From NCBI RefSeq assembly GCF_019097595.1, contig NC_080720.1, positions 22,640,852-22,704,851 on the forward strand: a DNA stretch of 64,000 bases. The letters run 5' to 3'. The notes beneath the pieces were generated by a model that did not search any database, was not told where the DNA came from, and saw only the letters and a program-made list of their open reading frames with translations. Origin of the DNA: Hemibagrus wyckioides. Lineage: Eukaryota > Chordata > Actinopteri > Siluriformes > Bagridae. The stretch's first letter is position 1. Each line of letters begins with the position of its first letter. Position numbers and translations under genes: made by a program. This document shows, piece after piece, positions 42,761 through 55,439 of the stretch.

Positions 42761-45700
42761 CAAACCCCACTTACATCTTTTCACTTTTAAGAAAGACTAC
42801 CAATCTCAGTCTTTTCCATGTGTTCTATTAACAGAACAATGTAAAGCCTTAGCTGTTTGTATATTTAGCATTGGTTTATTTCTAGTTTGTTTGGTTTTAA
42901 AATCATCATTTCATCCTTTTTTATATTACAATTTCATTTTCTAGGCTTGGGCTATTTAATTAAATTATTTTGTTAAAAATGCCATCATTCTCATTTTAAT
43001 ACAACATAGAGAGCCAACAATTTAATAAGACAATCATGCCATAGAATATATGATCCAGCAAAGGCATCAAGTTATTCTTTATACAATCTAGAGCATCATC
43101 ACCAAGCAGACAGGTGCCTGGCATGCTGAAAATGTGCTGAAAATGGCTTTGTCTCATAATTGACAGTATCAGGACGATTATAATCTTCATGATCACTGGA
43201 GGGCTGATTTATTTGTTTTAAGAGGGAGAAAACCTGCATGTTTGAAAACAAACCCTATCTTCTATACAGTGCATTATTTGGTGATGCAACATGAACATTA
43301 TACAGAGCCCTCATTACAATGCATTTCAATAGGCAGTTTACACTGATAAAAAAACACAATATAGTGCAGGTGAATACAGCACAGTTCCATCATAGGTGAC
43401 AGCTGACCTATATAGTGATTATAGTATGTATGTAAGAATGTTGGATGTATAAACCCATTTAATAGATTCTGATACTGATTCTCCATTTTATTGAGTTACT
43501 GACTAAAAAAAGGTCACATGCAAACTTCAAGAACCCCGATAATATCTCTTCTCACTCAGTTTCCTCATCTCGCTTTTTAAACCCATCATTTCTGGTCCAC
43601 TGCACCAACATCTCCACTAAAACACCACTAATATAACTTCACATTAAATGTATTCCTGCATACTCAGTGAATACCACAACCATCCCATGAATCTCCATGA
43701 CATATGACTCACACTTACAAGAATTGTACTAGTGCACTTGTGTCACTGTGTGTTTTTATGAAGCACACAAAAAAAAAATCTTCTTTAGATTTTAGAAACT
43801 GATTTTGTTTCATTACATCACATGTGCTGTCACATTAACAGAGACAGCAGTATCAGAATGTTGGACAGTATGAAAGCTACTGAGCAAATCCCATCATCAG
43901 TAGCTTAAATATCAAAATTTTTATCATTCTTATCCTCAACATTTTAGTACAATATTAGCACTCTGAGTGGTTCTTATACTCAATGGTGACTGATATCCAC
44001 ATTTGATTCTCATAGTACAGAACAGAACATCAGGAGAGGAGGGAGTTTCATCAAAAATAGGAAGTAGTTGGTATAGACCATTTCAACAGCTATTTATATG
44101 TTTACAGAAGTGACATCTTGGTCTTTGAATGTTTACGGTAAATTTTTGTGCACTTTCAAAACATCGATGGGAGGCCGTTTATATATACTGATATTACGAT
44201 CGTTCATTTAATCATGCAATTTAATGTCAACATTTACATTAGGACCATGTCGTTCAGTGATTGATGCTCTGTAAGACCTAGAACTACCGCACAAGTGTTA
44301 ATTTTGATCCCTGAATATAGGTGTGTGACTACCCATGAAAAGCACAAAAGAACATATTTAATGTGTTTTGCATTGTCATTCCTAGACAAGTATTTTCCTT
44401 ATCTTCAAGGACCTAAAAAGCTTAATTGGTGAGTCTTAGAGGTGATGGGCTCCCTACTCTCAGCTGCTCTTTGTCTGACTGGGTTGGAAAAGTCAGTGTC
44501 TGCCACTGGTTTGACTTGCTTCACCATAGGCAAGACAAATGTCGTCCACAATGTATGAACAGATATTCCCAACTTTTCTACTTAAAAATAGTTATAAGCA
44601 TCCAGAATGTGATAAGCTTTTATCTCTCATATAGACACACTCAGCTTCAACCAGATAAAGACAGGCATCTGGATACATTACTAGGTAAACAGTTTAGTTT
44701 TTGACTTAAAAGTTCTTGCCTTAAAGTCTTATTTGGAGGGACCAGTGATTCTAAGCTGTTTATTTAGAGTTTTTGCAAATACCAAATGCAAAAAACTTTT
44801 CAGTTCGAGTCACACTTAAAAAGTATGCACTTGTCAGATCTGAGATTTAAAAATGACACCACCAGAAATGATGCAGGACCAGACATGCACAGTCACATTG
44901 CAACGCATTTGTTATTGTTTACATTCTTAAAACAGTCTGTTGGCAGTATTTATGTGCGCTGTTCCTGTTCCTGTCTGGTAAGGTCACATCAGCATGTGTT
45001 ACAACCCCTTGTGATGACTTTTTGATTTATGATTTCCACAGATCTACTGGAAACTCTGGTGGGGTCACAGTCCCAACTTGGCAACTTTGCTATTGCTACT
45101 AAACAACGGAACAAGCAAATGGAAATATGCCACTAATTCTGAATCAAACAGCCCTGGCAGTCATAGAACCATGGTTACATACCTAACCTTCTGTTGTCAT
45201 TAGCCTGGCAGATGTAAAATAATTGCACTGTTTAAATCTCTTTCTCTGTGTGTGTGTGTGTTTGTGTGTGTGTGCATGTGCATGTAGCCATATGTCAGTA
45301 AAGCCAAAAATTATGGAATCATATCAACCAAGCTATCAATATTTGTCTATTAATTGTTGGCCAGCAATTTTACAATACTGGAACATCACCAGCTGACAGC
45401 AGTCTGATGACAAAACTGCCTAGAAGCAATTTCACCGACATTAACTATATGAAACCCTATGCCGGACTGTTCTGTATGTCTGTAAAGTTTCTAGATACAG
45501 GCCATGTTGAGGCACAGACAGTCCAAAAGTCATGCTTGCAATGGCAGTATTGAGACAGGGCGCAATGCAGATTTTACGCAACACTGAGCGCCTTTGTGCT
45601 CACAACAGACGCTTTCACGCATCAGAAGCAGAGCCACTTTGTTGGCCATGACAGATTTATCAGTCCCTCTTTTGTGAAGCTATTTCCGACCCTGCTTTGC

Positions 45701-47699
45701 CTCCTAGGTCCAGCCTGGTAACAAATAGATGTGGCCCACCAAGTTTACCCAGTTAAGTTGAACAATAGCTTTATTGTATTGCTTAAAAGCAGGTCTGCAT
45801 CTTACTAACAGCTTTGTTCCATCAGGCTACATAATTAGAGCACTGGTGTATGATTATTTATCAGGCCAATAAGAAAGATCCAAATAAATCGATGATTTAA
45901 TTATGGCAGAAGTCTGCTCCAAAACAAAAATGAACAAACGCTGTCATTCATTCTTTTGGGTCTGCAGTATCTAATGATATGCCATTTGATAGTTAATGAA
46001 CTTCCTGTATGCCCCATAGCTTGTATCTCCATAGCAACCACTGGGCGCTGCAAAGCAGTTGCAGTAGAAGGTGGGGGTGGAAAACAAAATGAACATTAAG
46101 AAAACCTTTGCATTCGAGTTCCTTCTTACATATATCTACTAGATGATCATTTTATCATTTGTATTGCCTATGATCTATGATAAACCACTAAGCCTTCATG
46201 AAGCCTTTGGTGTGGTTTGATATTTTTTAGCACATTATTAATATGTGTTGCTGATCTAAATGGCATGGCTCATTGTTTTTTTTTTTTGTCATTTTTAAAT
46301 ATATTGCGTGTAAATATAGACACACTGAGTGCTGTTGTGTAGAAAAAACACAAGAAGACAGATAGGGACAGTAATTTAGGGTGGGCAATCTAGCAGAAAT
46401 GTTTAAATGAGACATCAGTGATTGTCAATCTTTAGTCCAGCCTGATGAGTGTCATTATGAGATCATCGGTATGATTCACATAATTGCTCATGAGCACAAG
46501 CTGCTTGCTGAGTCATGTAGTGACCTATAAGCACAGTGATCGTAAAAATAAAAAAAATACTGTAGACAGACTCTTGATCCAGACAAGCCATTAAGGTCTG
46601 AGATCATTATATTCTCCGTTAAGATATAAATGCAATTATATCCAAACCAGCACTTAATGTCATTGTCACTTTCCTATTTTCATACACCAGATGCAAGGTC
46701 TCAGTGAAAATCTCTGACATTATCTAAAAAGACGTAAAATGATTTTAGTTTGACTTGTCACTTTATAAATATCATAGCGATGGGAGCCAGAGGCCATGTC
46801 TGATGGCTGTCACCCACAGCAGTACAGGAATTGAGAAGTCTGATGACTACAATGTCTGATGACATCGGGGTGGTGTGAGAGTCTAGTCAAATGATGGCTT
46901 GTCACTCTGCTCAGAACTGTAATGTGCAAGGAGTCATGTTTGAGCCTAAGACACAGAGCAAATATTCTCAACATCATTCTTATTGATTTTCAGCTGTTTT
47001 TCGTTTAATTAGCATGCGGCTTAAATTGTACCCAAGGCCCCTAGATAGCCTGTATTGATCATCTCTACAAGTCTATCCCATGTATGCATAGCACCTGCTT
47101 TCCCCTGAGGCCACCAGCTTGCTAATAATTACTCAGAAATTGTCTGACATGTCAAGCAAGTTGTTGACTGAAATGTGAACACATCCAAAAATCACTGTCA
47201 TTGTTTTCTTAAGAGAGAGTGATTTTTGTTACAATGTGACAACAGTGACAATGTTTTAGGAAAATATCATCTTTTGATGTAATAAGCTTCTTTTTTTAAA
47301 TTTATCAACAGTAAAGGCCATAAATAGGAGACATTTAGTGGCAAAGATGAAGTTGCCCTGATGGTGGCACTATAGTGTATCATTTTAGAATTATCTCTCA
47401 AAAATTAATGAGTTTAATTTATTTCATGTACTATATCTCATGTTATACAAAATACTGACATTAAACTTTTCATTGACACTTTTACCCATATCAATCATTG
47501 CAATATAGATAATAACAGTTAACAGTCAAGTTAGTACAATTACATTTTCCATAGCTTTTTAGTGAACAATTGTTTATAATAACAAACAAGGATTGAAGAA
47601 CAGGTCTGAGTTCAGAATAGAGTACACTCACCTACAACTTTGTTTTGATCCATTATATCCAATATGATAAGCAAGTCAATACTGTTGTACAGAGAACCT
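42761..47699. other. Anonymous sequence; possible conserved noncoding DNA
   Basis: Almost five kilobases without a recognisable mobile element, unusual for this window. A GT tract lies at 45247-45273. 45760-46060 and 46590-46760 have balanced composition and homeodomain-type TAAT motifs and are discussed as candidate regulatory DNA. No ORF looks like an exon. Confidence 0.45.
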
Positions 47700-48010
47700 T
47701 TTTTCCAGCTTAGATCTATTGCAGAATTAAAACACTTCCTTTCCTTTAAGGGCCAAGATATTGTGATCCATGCTCTCATTTCATCTTGGTTGGGTTAGTA
47801 TAATTCCCTGTATGTCAGCCTGCTTCAGTCCACCATGTCTCGGTTGCAGATGGTGGAAAATGTGGTAGCCAGACTGTTAATGGGAACAAAGAAAAGGGAT
47901 CATATTTCTCCTATTCCTGCCAAATTGTATTGGCTCCCGATAAATTTTATGATTTTAAGATTCTGCACAAATAGCTCCTGACTATATCTGGGATCTCCTT
48001 CAGCTTAGTT
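47700..48010 (+). pseudogene. LINE ORF C-terminal fragment
   Basis: Decayed frames read 'ggttagtataattccctgta' (a DYCNSLY-like stretch), 'tctcggttgcagatggtgga' (SRLQMVEN), 'agccagactgttaatgggaa' (ARLLMGT) and 'tattcctgccaaattgtatt' followed by 'ggctcccg' (IPAKLYWLP). This is the C-terminal domain of a fish LINE, in the plus orientation. Stops and small deletions are frequent. It ends near 'tgactatatctgggatct', the APDYIWDL position. Confidence 0.72.
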
Positions 48011-48049
48011 CACTAAGAAGTAGCTAACTTTTTTATTTATTCCTCATTC

Positions 48050-48310
48050 ATCCTTTTTTTCTGTAGCTGGAATGTGATCCTGTCACATTTACTGGTGCCA
48101 AACAGGCTGGTTTGAGTACTTCAGAAACTGCTGATCTCATGTCTCTAGTGTTTACACATGATGGTAAACAACAACAACAACAACAAAAACATTCAATGAG
48201 TGGCAAAAAATGTCTTGTTGATGAGAGGTCAAAAACTTGACAACTGTAGATGGGGGAAAAAAACAGGCATCATTTGTCCAATTTCCAACTATCCAGTTTT
48301 CTGTATACAT
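48050..48310 (+). mobile_element. Tc1-like fragment
   Basis: 'ctggtttgagtacttcagaa', 'ctgctgatctcatgtctcta' and 'caatgagtggcaaaaaatgt' followed by 'cttgttgatgagaggtc' are the leader and N-terminal coding text of the Tc1 family that makes up the foldback at 52819. The right end 'tccaactatccagttttctg' is in inverted orientation, so this copy may also be foldback-like. Confidence 0.65.
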
Positions 48311-50159
48311 TTTAGAAATATTAAGTAACAGTACATGTGTATGTTCCAGGATATGTAAGAAAAATCTAGACAGTTTATCCTTTTAAAAATCAATTTTGGC
48401 TTTACTTTGTTTTTTCACTGAAATTCACTGAGAAGGTTCTAGGGCATCAGATCACCATTGCATGTATTGAACAATATAATTACATTAGGATAATTAATCA
48501 GTGAATCCACAATTAATCCCTTCAAGACCAGAACATCTCTGTTGTATTCTCCAGAGACATTTAAGCATTTTAGTACATTTTAAATATATTTTCTTTCCTT
48601 ATTCCTTATTTTCTTTCTGCCTTGTTATTTTAACTTAGACCTTCACAGTCAATAACTATGTGGAACAATACACCTTTTCATATTTACATGCAGTGGAAAA
48701 AGTATCTACTGATATTAATTGTAGTCCAGTTACACTACTGCTTGCACTGCTGCCATCTCAAACCCTGAAACCCTTCAGTGGGATTCGGCTGTCATATCCA
48801 TCTTATGTGATATTTGGTTGTTTTGGTGGGAGGGGGGTTTGGAATACACTTTATAAAACCATGATATTTGAATTACTGGAGTATCAAGGGGAGTTGCCCA
48901 GGCAACAGGCTGTCACACCAGGGTCACAATATTGAGAATGAATGGCACAGCCAAAGATAAGGCAATATGATGTTCCTTTTGAGATGATGTGTGATGCATG
49001 TATTGTAAAGATAACGATATTCCATTTGATTCAATTGTAAAACCAAAACAAATGTCCCCAAAAAGGGCAAATGCAAATGCAAAAAAAAAACACTCAGTTT
49101 AATATCTTATATATGAATTAAAATTCACTTTCTTATTTACAAAATAAGTAAGAGAATGAAAAAATATTTAAATTGTCATGCTTTTCTGAAGTAATATATA
49201 CAAAAATATGTCCTTCTTTTGTAACTGTGATCAATCAGGCCTATTCCACATGTCAGTGTATCCCCTAGGCCCCACACCCACAGATTCCACATCCAGCACA
49301 ACATCCCTTGTGATGCTAGGGTTTATCTTAACCATCATGCCCATATGTTCTGTGTAATGAGAATGGATGTTTGGGATATCGCTTCCCTTTAAATATAACA
49401 TTCTTTGTAATACCACTGGTTTCAACAGGTTGAAATGGACAAGGTTTATAATGAATTTTAATTAACACTCATACTGCATTACTAAATTTTAGGTAAAAAA
49501 TAAACCTCACAGAAACCCTACAGTATATAAATACAACAGGCTCAAATATACTATATATACAATATACTATATAATATTCGTGTAGTAAATGTTTTTTTTA
49601 TTGTTGATGATAATTCACAATCATTTGTTTGATAATACATCTGGCTGCATCCTACACAAACTGGGAAGAGAACTGACAAAAATTCCAAATAGTGTGTAGC
49701 CAGAAATATTGGGATAAGTGCAAAAAAATATTACTTGACAATAACCAATATTTCAGTAAATTAAGGTTCCGTGATGATAAACACAACGTCAACATAGGTA
49801 AATCCTACTGAATACATAAGAAATTGGACATACTGTTTACATTTTCTTTTTGTTCTTGGTTGTGGTGTTTTTACATGCTTTGAAAACTCTGCTCTGTGGC
49901 CTAACTGTTGAATATTTTTTAAACCTGACAGTGCTCTATGTTTCTTGTTTGTATGTTTGTTTGTTTTTACTGTACTATTTTGGTAATTCCTGAATAAGTT
50001 ATTCAGGTTTTGATTGATTGATTGATTGATTGATTCATTGATTTGTTTGTTTGTTTGTTTAGATTTTAATCCAGGCCGAAATTTAGTTGAATTGTTGATT
50101 TGTGAGTCAAAGTACATGCAACTCAAATCATATATATATAAAATAATGATAATAATAAT
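48311..50159. other. Anonymous sequence
   Basis: No gene recognised. A GATT/GTTT tetranucleotide tract lies at 50012-50062. Confidence 0.5.
50012..50062. repeat. (GATT)n(GTTT)n microsatellite
   Basis: About six GATT units and five GTTT units separated by a short break. Confidence 0.9.
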
Positions 50160-50600
50160 GATGTCTATTTCAGAGAACGATGTTAGGAACACCTGTGGGA
50201 GATTGAACACCAAGGAGGCAATAGGACTGCATCTTAAATCAGGTCCTTAGAGCCTGCGCTGACAAGGTAGCACTGGTGTTCGCAGAGATATTCAAACTCT
50301 CCCTGAAACAGTCAGTTATTCCCATGTGCTTCCACTGTAGTCCTTTGTCTTTTGTGTCACAAGGCAACCCTAGACTGCCTGTCTCAATGTTTTTCGTCTA
50401 ATAGCCCTGATCTCAGTTGTGATGAAGTGCTTTAGAACACTGGTTCATCATCTATTCATTACCTGACACCCTTTTGTTCCCAATTGCTCCACCAAGGACA
50501 CAGCCTGGTTTTGGAACAGCACCAAGCAGGATAGGTGGGCTCTCTAGAAGGTGTTGCTAACAGCTGGGCTTTGAGCTCACTGACCTGTAGTCTACAGCAA
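50160..50600 (+). pseudogene. LINE reverse transcriptase fragment
   Basis: Broken frames resemble the start of a LINE reverse transcriptase: 'gagaacgatgttaggaacac' (the 'EDVR..L' position), then 'agcctgcgctgacaaggtag' followed by 'cactggtgttcgcagagat' (ACADKVALVFAEI), 'tctaatagccctgatctcag' (IALISVVMKC) and 'tgctccaccaaggacacagc' (NCSTKDTA). It is of the same group as 34295-35444 but a separate, older copy with no catalytic motifs left. Confidence 0.65.
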
Positions 50601-51049
50601 GTGGTGCTGGACCAAGGCCAGAAGGAAAGTGAAGGACCTTAGCCATCCAAACGACTCTTTTGAACAGGACATGCTGACATGTCAGAGTTAGAAATAATGA
50701 TTTTGATGGACATGATTAATGTTTTCTTCAAACTTTGCCTTTATAAAAAATAAAAAAATAATAAAAAACTTTTACAGCAATTACAGCCTGGGCATTCTAG
50801 CTGTCAATTTTTCAAGATAATCTGATGAGTTTTCACCCCATGCTTCCTGGAGCATCTCCCACAAGATGGATTGGCTGATGGAGTCTTCCTCCATAGCTGA
50901 AATCAAGCTGAAATATGCAAGTGATCCCAAACTTTTAAGCATAGTATATATAGCACATATTGCATATGGTGCATGAATTGCACACATCTGATTTTTACCC
51001 ACAGTAGTCATATTGCCCTGTCACTCATAACACAAACTAGGGACATGTG
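50601..51049. other. Anonymous sequence
   Basis: No gene recognised. 50770-50900 has a minus-strand ORF without a known domain. Confidence 0.45.
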
Positions 51050-51310
51050 TCCTTTACCTTCAGAAGAGATGGCACCAGGATGCATGATGAGAAGAATGCA
51101 ACCATTGCAAAGCAATGGCATTTATGTCAGTGTTACTTTGTTATGTATACCACCTCACAATTTACAGGACTTTAAGGATCTGCTGCTAACACCCTGAAGT
51201 CAGATACCACAACACACCTTCGGAGGTATTGAGGAGTCTAGCCCTCTGGCGCAAGGGGAACCTACTCAAAGTTAGGCAGGGGAATTGATTGTTTTGGCTG
51301 ATCAATGTAT
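51050..51310 (+). mobile_element. Tc1-like element, internally deleted
   Basis: 'agaagagatggcaccaggat' is the middle of the transposase gene and jumps to 'caatttacaggactttaagg' followed by 'atctgctgctaac', its C-terminal part. The right end 'attgttttggctgatcaatg' followed by 'ta' is the terminal repeat, matching the left end of the copy at 4402. The 5' half is missing. Confidence 0.78.
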
Positions 51311-52818
51311 ATTCAAATGAAAGTCAGCCTAATGATGGTCTGCTTTACTAACATCTGTACCAGCATATTGATACAACAACATAATTCAGAAGCAAATGCC
51401 AGATTTAAGATCAACTCAAGATCATTTTATTAACCTTTATATTTTGATTTACTAAAATAACTTGAATGCATTTTAAAAGTGCTGCACTGCAAATTTGCTA
51501 CAGAGTATACCCAATGCAAGCCAACAAAAGACCAAATTAGGTCAAGATGTGTAAAAATCCATTGTAGTTATAGTTAAGTTACAGTGATATATATCAAATA
51601 TGTGTTTAAATATTTCTCATTGTAGCTATCCCACTTTCTTAAAGCTTAAAACAACCTGTATCAGGTATCTATGTGGCTTAACCCTTAAAGCCTTTTATCT
51701 TCATTCACCCAGCTGTGACACATCATTCAAAGCTGGACATCCCCCCTCAGTTTTGTGTTATCACTTGTGCTATCTGATTGCAAGTTTCTCAGTGGGCTTG
51801 GGGTTAAAAATAATTCCTTCTGCTTTTGGAGTAGATCAGAGTGTGTGACAGGTGTCCTCTGAGTGACAATAAATCAATTTGGGGCTGAAAGCTTGCCCTG
51901 AGGACCGGGTAGCTTTATAAAAAGATCCAATTACGCTCTGTGGCTAGCAAATGTCATCGTGTAATCCTCTCTCAATGAGATGAAATTGGTCCAAATTAGA
52001 TTAGAGTTGATTAGCTTGTTTGCTGTCTTAGACATATGAGATGGTGCTAAGCAAAGGGTTTGGCTACAGGATGACTCCTTTGACCTTGTGCTTAGATGAT
52101 GCAATCCTGTTAGATTTCTCAGTTGACTAAAACAGTATTTTTAAAACAGTGTGTATGCAATAGAATTGAAAACTGCTACCCAAGCCCTGAAAAAGAATGA
52201 ATATTCCTCTTCCTTCAATCATGTCTATTTAAGTATACTCTATGCATGTACTTTCAGCTTGGCATGTTTATTTAAATGAAATAAAGCTGTGGCATTGTGT
52301 TATTAGTTGACTACATCCAACTACAAATTAACATGCATTATTTTCATATAACTTGTGTACAGATGTTTTTCAGACATCATAGAATGCCTTGTTATTCTCT
52401 TTTTGTAGATAAATGGTAAAATTGAGATACATTTTACTTTTTTCATCCCTCAAGCACTTTGTAATCATCATTTTCCACCACAATAACACTAAAAGAACAT
52501 CAGTATATCAACTGGTCCTTAACAGTAAAGAATCTCTGAAGAATATGTTGTCTAACACTTCCATTTGGAACGCCACCAACGGCAATGCAAGTCAAGTCCA
52601 CTCTGCAGGTTTCATTTACATTGTATAGATCATGCCGAGACAATTCACAGTGAACACAGGAACATATGGAGTGAGGTTCAATGCTGAGGACCTCTTCCCA
52701 ACATGATTCTAATTTGCAGTTTCATAATAATGAAGGAAGCAGGGAATGCTTGAAGCTGTACAGGACATCAGACTGTCCTTATGGAGTGGAGATGACAAAC
52801 AAGGTTTTCTATAGAAAA
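51311..52818. other. Anonymous sequence; possible conserved noncoding segment
   Basis: No element or gene recognised. 51880-52080 stands out as repeat-free, with several ATTA/TAAT motifs, and is discussed as a candidate regulatory element. Confidence 0.45.
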
Positions 52819-52847
52819 TACACTGACCATCTTCATTATTAGAAACA

Positions 52848-52855
52848 CTTGTACT
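52848..52855 (+). repeat. hAT target site duplication, left copy
   Basis: CTTGTACT, identical to 53905-53912. Confidence 0.93.
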
Positions 52856-53904
52856 CAGCTGTTGGTAATAACGAAGTAAATGTAATTCGTTACTGTACTT
52901 AAGTATCTTTTTCTAGTATCTGTACGTTACCAAAGTATAACATTTTTTTTAGGCTTTTTCTTTTACTCCACTACATTTTGAAGTAACATTTTGAGCAGCA
53001 GTCTATATTAATGGTGCTGATGTAACACAGCAACACAGTAACCCAATAGCTCAACTTTTATTGTTGATATTTGACCAATCACCAAGTAAAATTTCTTTTT
53101 CATAGTTTTTTTAATGTAAAACAGAATAAGATTACTGCACAAATACTGTAATTGCCCATCACACACCAAAGCATTAGTTACTAAATATTGAAATATTGAC
53201 TGTGCTGAGTTTGAACTTTTTTCCTCTGAATCTGAAGAGCAGAAAGTTTCTGTTAAAGTGAATCTGCTTAGATCCTTGCTTGCCATTTGTTTAAAACTGA
53301 TTCCCAGGACACAGGAGTGTCCAGCACACATTAATTATTCTGTATGAGTTACCAAGTCAGACTGTCCTGCAGTAGTACAGACCCTGTGCTTGTGTTAGGG
53401 TCCTTTTTCTTGTGTAGTGTCCATGCACAAATGCATGGACGCTACACACACATGCCTGTAAACACACACACACACACACACACACAAACAAATGTGTCAT
53501 TTCAACTGCTATATGGTAAAGTGGTCAGGTTTTAATTTGTTACTATCTTAAGTATAACATAAATCTTAGCAGGAAAACCTAACTGTTTTCCTGCTAAGGA
53601 AATTTTACAGACCACATGTTCCCCTTGTGCTCCTTGATTTGAAATGATGTTAACTGACATCTGTATCATGTAGGAGAGGGACAGATTCTTCTAACAAAAA
53701 ATGAAAAGTTATTTACAAAAAATGACAACATTAGAATTAGGATGAATGTAGTATTTTTATTTAAGCACATTTGTAAAGTACCTTTGTACTTTAACTCAAG
53801 TAGAAATTCAAACTGAGGACTTCTACTTTTACCAGAGTAACAATTAAATTAAAGTATCTCTACTTTCACTTAAGTACAGGAGATATGTACTTTGCCCACC
53901 CCTG
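52856..53904. mobile_element. Nonautonomous hAT transposon with 8-bp target duplication
   Basis: The element is 1,049 bp and is flanked on both sides by CTTGTACT (52848-52855 and 53905-53912), an exact 8-bp duplication as hAT transposases make. Its ends are CAGCTGTTGG on the left and, on the reverse strand, CAGGGGTGGGCAAAG on the right. Inside each end there are cttaagta motifs. Removing it with one copy of the duplication rejoins the Tc1 arm without a gap. The interior has no transposase, and holds two hairpins (53412-53447 and 53565-53598, the second with perfect 14-bp arms) and a CA array. Confidence 0.93.
53463..53487. repeat. (CA)n microsatellite
   Basis: About twelve CA units inside the hAT element. 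Confidence 0.93.
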
Positions 53905-53912
53905 CTTGTACT
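53905..53912 (+). repeat. hAT target site duplication, right copy
   Basis: CTTGTACT, identical to 52848-52855. Confidence 0.93.
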
Positions 53913-54939
53913 GCACATTCATGCAGTAATCTAAACAGCCAATCAAGTGGCAACAACACAATGCATAAAATCATGCAAATACAGACCAAGAGTTTTAGTT
54001 AAAATTCACATCAATCATTGTAATGGGGCAAATGTGATCTCTGTGACTTTAACTGTGGCATGGTTGTTAGAACCAGGTGGTTTGAGTATTTTGGAAACTG
54101 CTGATCTCCTGCAATTTTCACACACAACAGTCTCTAGAGTTTACACAGAAATGTGTAAAAACAAAAAGCATCCTATGAGCAGAGGGTCCACATGCTGAAA
54201 GACCATGCTGATGAAAGAGACCAAAGGAGAATGGCCAGACTATATTAGCTGAGGCCAAGTAAAAAGACCAGGTAATTTTTTCTAATCTTCAACTGTCCAA
54301 CTGATTCCTGTTCTTGAGTGACAGGACTGAAACCCAATGAGGTCTTCTGCTGTTGTAGCCCATCCAGCTTAAGGTTTGATGTGTTGTACATGCTGAGATT
54401 CTTCCCTGATCACCATGGTTGTAAAGTGTGATTATGTGAGCTAATATGTCTGTCCTGTCCGCTCAAACAAATCTGGCCATTTTCCTCTGATCTCTTTTAA
54501 CAAGGTGATCACTATTTTTTTTTTTTTGCTTTCGCACAATTCTGTATAAACTCTAGAGACTGTTCAGTGTGAAAATCAGCAGTTTCTGAAAACAGGAGAT
54601 CAGCAGTTTCTGAAATACTCAAACCAACCCATCTAGTACCAACAACCGAGCCTCACTTAAAGTCATAGAGATTTCCCCCATTTAATATTTTATGTGAAAA
54701 TTAACAGCAGCTCTTGAACTGCATCCTATGATTTTATGCATTGAGCTGCTGCCACATTATTGGATGAATAGGTAACAGCATAAGGGTACTGGTTTTTCTA
54801 ATAAAGTGGACAGTGGGTGTCAAATGTCATGAGACTTGTGTCTTGGGGTTTGTGTTTTTGTCTGTTGTATTGATAGATTACCAAGGTTTTTGTTGGTTAA
54901 GTTTCTATTGAATAAATGAAAAAGCCCAGCAGGGGAATT

Positions 54940-55115
54940 TCACATGTTCATAGTGTGTCTGTTTGGGTTTCCTCCCTCTGTCTAAAGCATACTGTAGGTG
55001 GATTGGCTAAACTTAATTGTTCCTAGGTGTGAATGAATGTGTGTGTGTGTGTGTGCGCATCTGGGGTGAATTCCCCCGCCTAGTGCCCAGTGTTCACCAG
55101 ATAGCCCAGTCTGAC
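54940..55115 (+). repeat. tRNA-related SINE fragment
   Basis: The body phrases 'tttgggtttcctccctctgt', 'taggtgtgaatgaatgtgtg' and 'cctagtgcccagtgttca' correspond to the SINE at 38130. The tRNA-like head is absent. A GT run sits in the middle. Confidence 0.6.
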
Positions 55116-55439
55116 CGTGAACAAATGAAACAGTCCATCCTAACTGTCCACTTCCTCAGCTTGATTCCTTGACCATCTGGACCAAACGGGAAAGCAGACA
55201 GACTGAGTGGAGTAGAGAGTTCTGAGTGCTGTCTAAGGTGCTGAAAAAACAGACTGGCACTTTTTTTCTGTAAAGTGTCTAGTAACCGAATTTAGAATTT
55301 CCAAAATGGACTTGCTGTGACAAGTCTACTCAACAATTCATTTAAAACATCAGTCTACGACGTGTCTTTTTCAGAATCATGGGAAATGCCATGAGTTGCA
55401 CTGGATATTAAAACACGAGTAGTAAATGGTTTAGGAAAC
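55116..55439. other. Anonymous sequence upstream of the CpG-dense patch
   Basis: No repeat or ORF recognised. Confidence 0.45.

Larger units (their letters stand above)
52819..54820. mobile_element. Foldback Tc1-like element
   Basis: Two arms of the same Tc1 family face each other. The left arm (52819-52847 and 53913-54255) reads forward: terminal 'tacactgaccatcttcatta', leader, then the transposase start region ('ttgagtattttggaaactgc', 'tctctagagtttacacag'). The right arm (54256-54820) is the reverse complement of the same stretch, with 'ctctagagactgttcagtg', 'gcagtttctgaaatactcaa' and the other terminal repeat 'ataaagtggacagtgggtgt'. There is no C-terminal transposase. A hAT element splits the left arm. 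Confidence 0.85.

Noticed and set aside
53412..53598. Two hairpins as possible small RNA genes
   Set aside because: They lie inside the hAT element; palindromes of this kind are common in nonautonomous elements and there is no evidence of processing.
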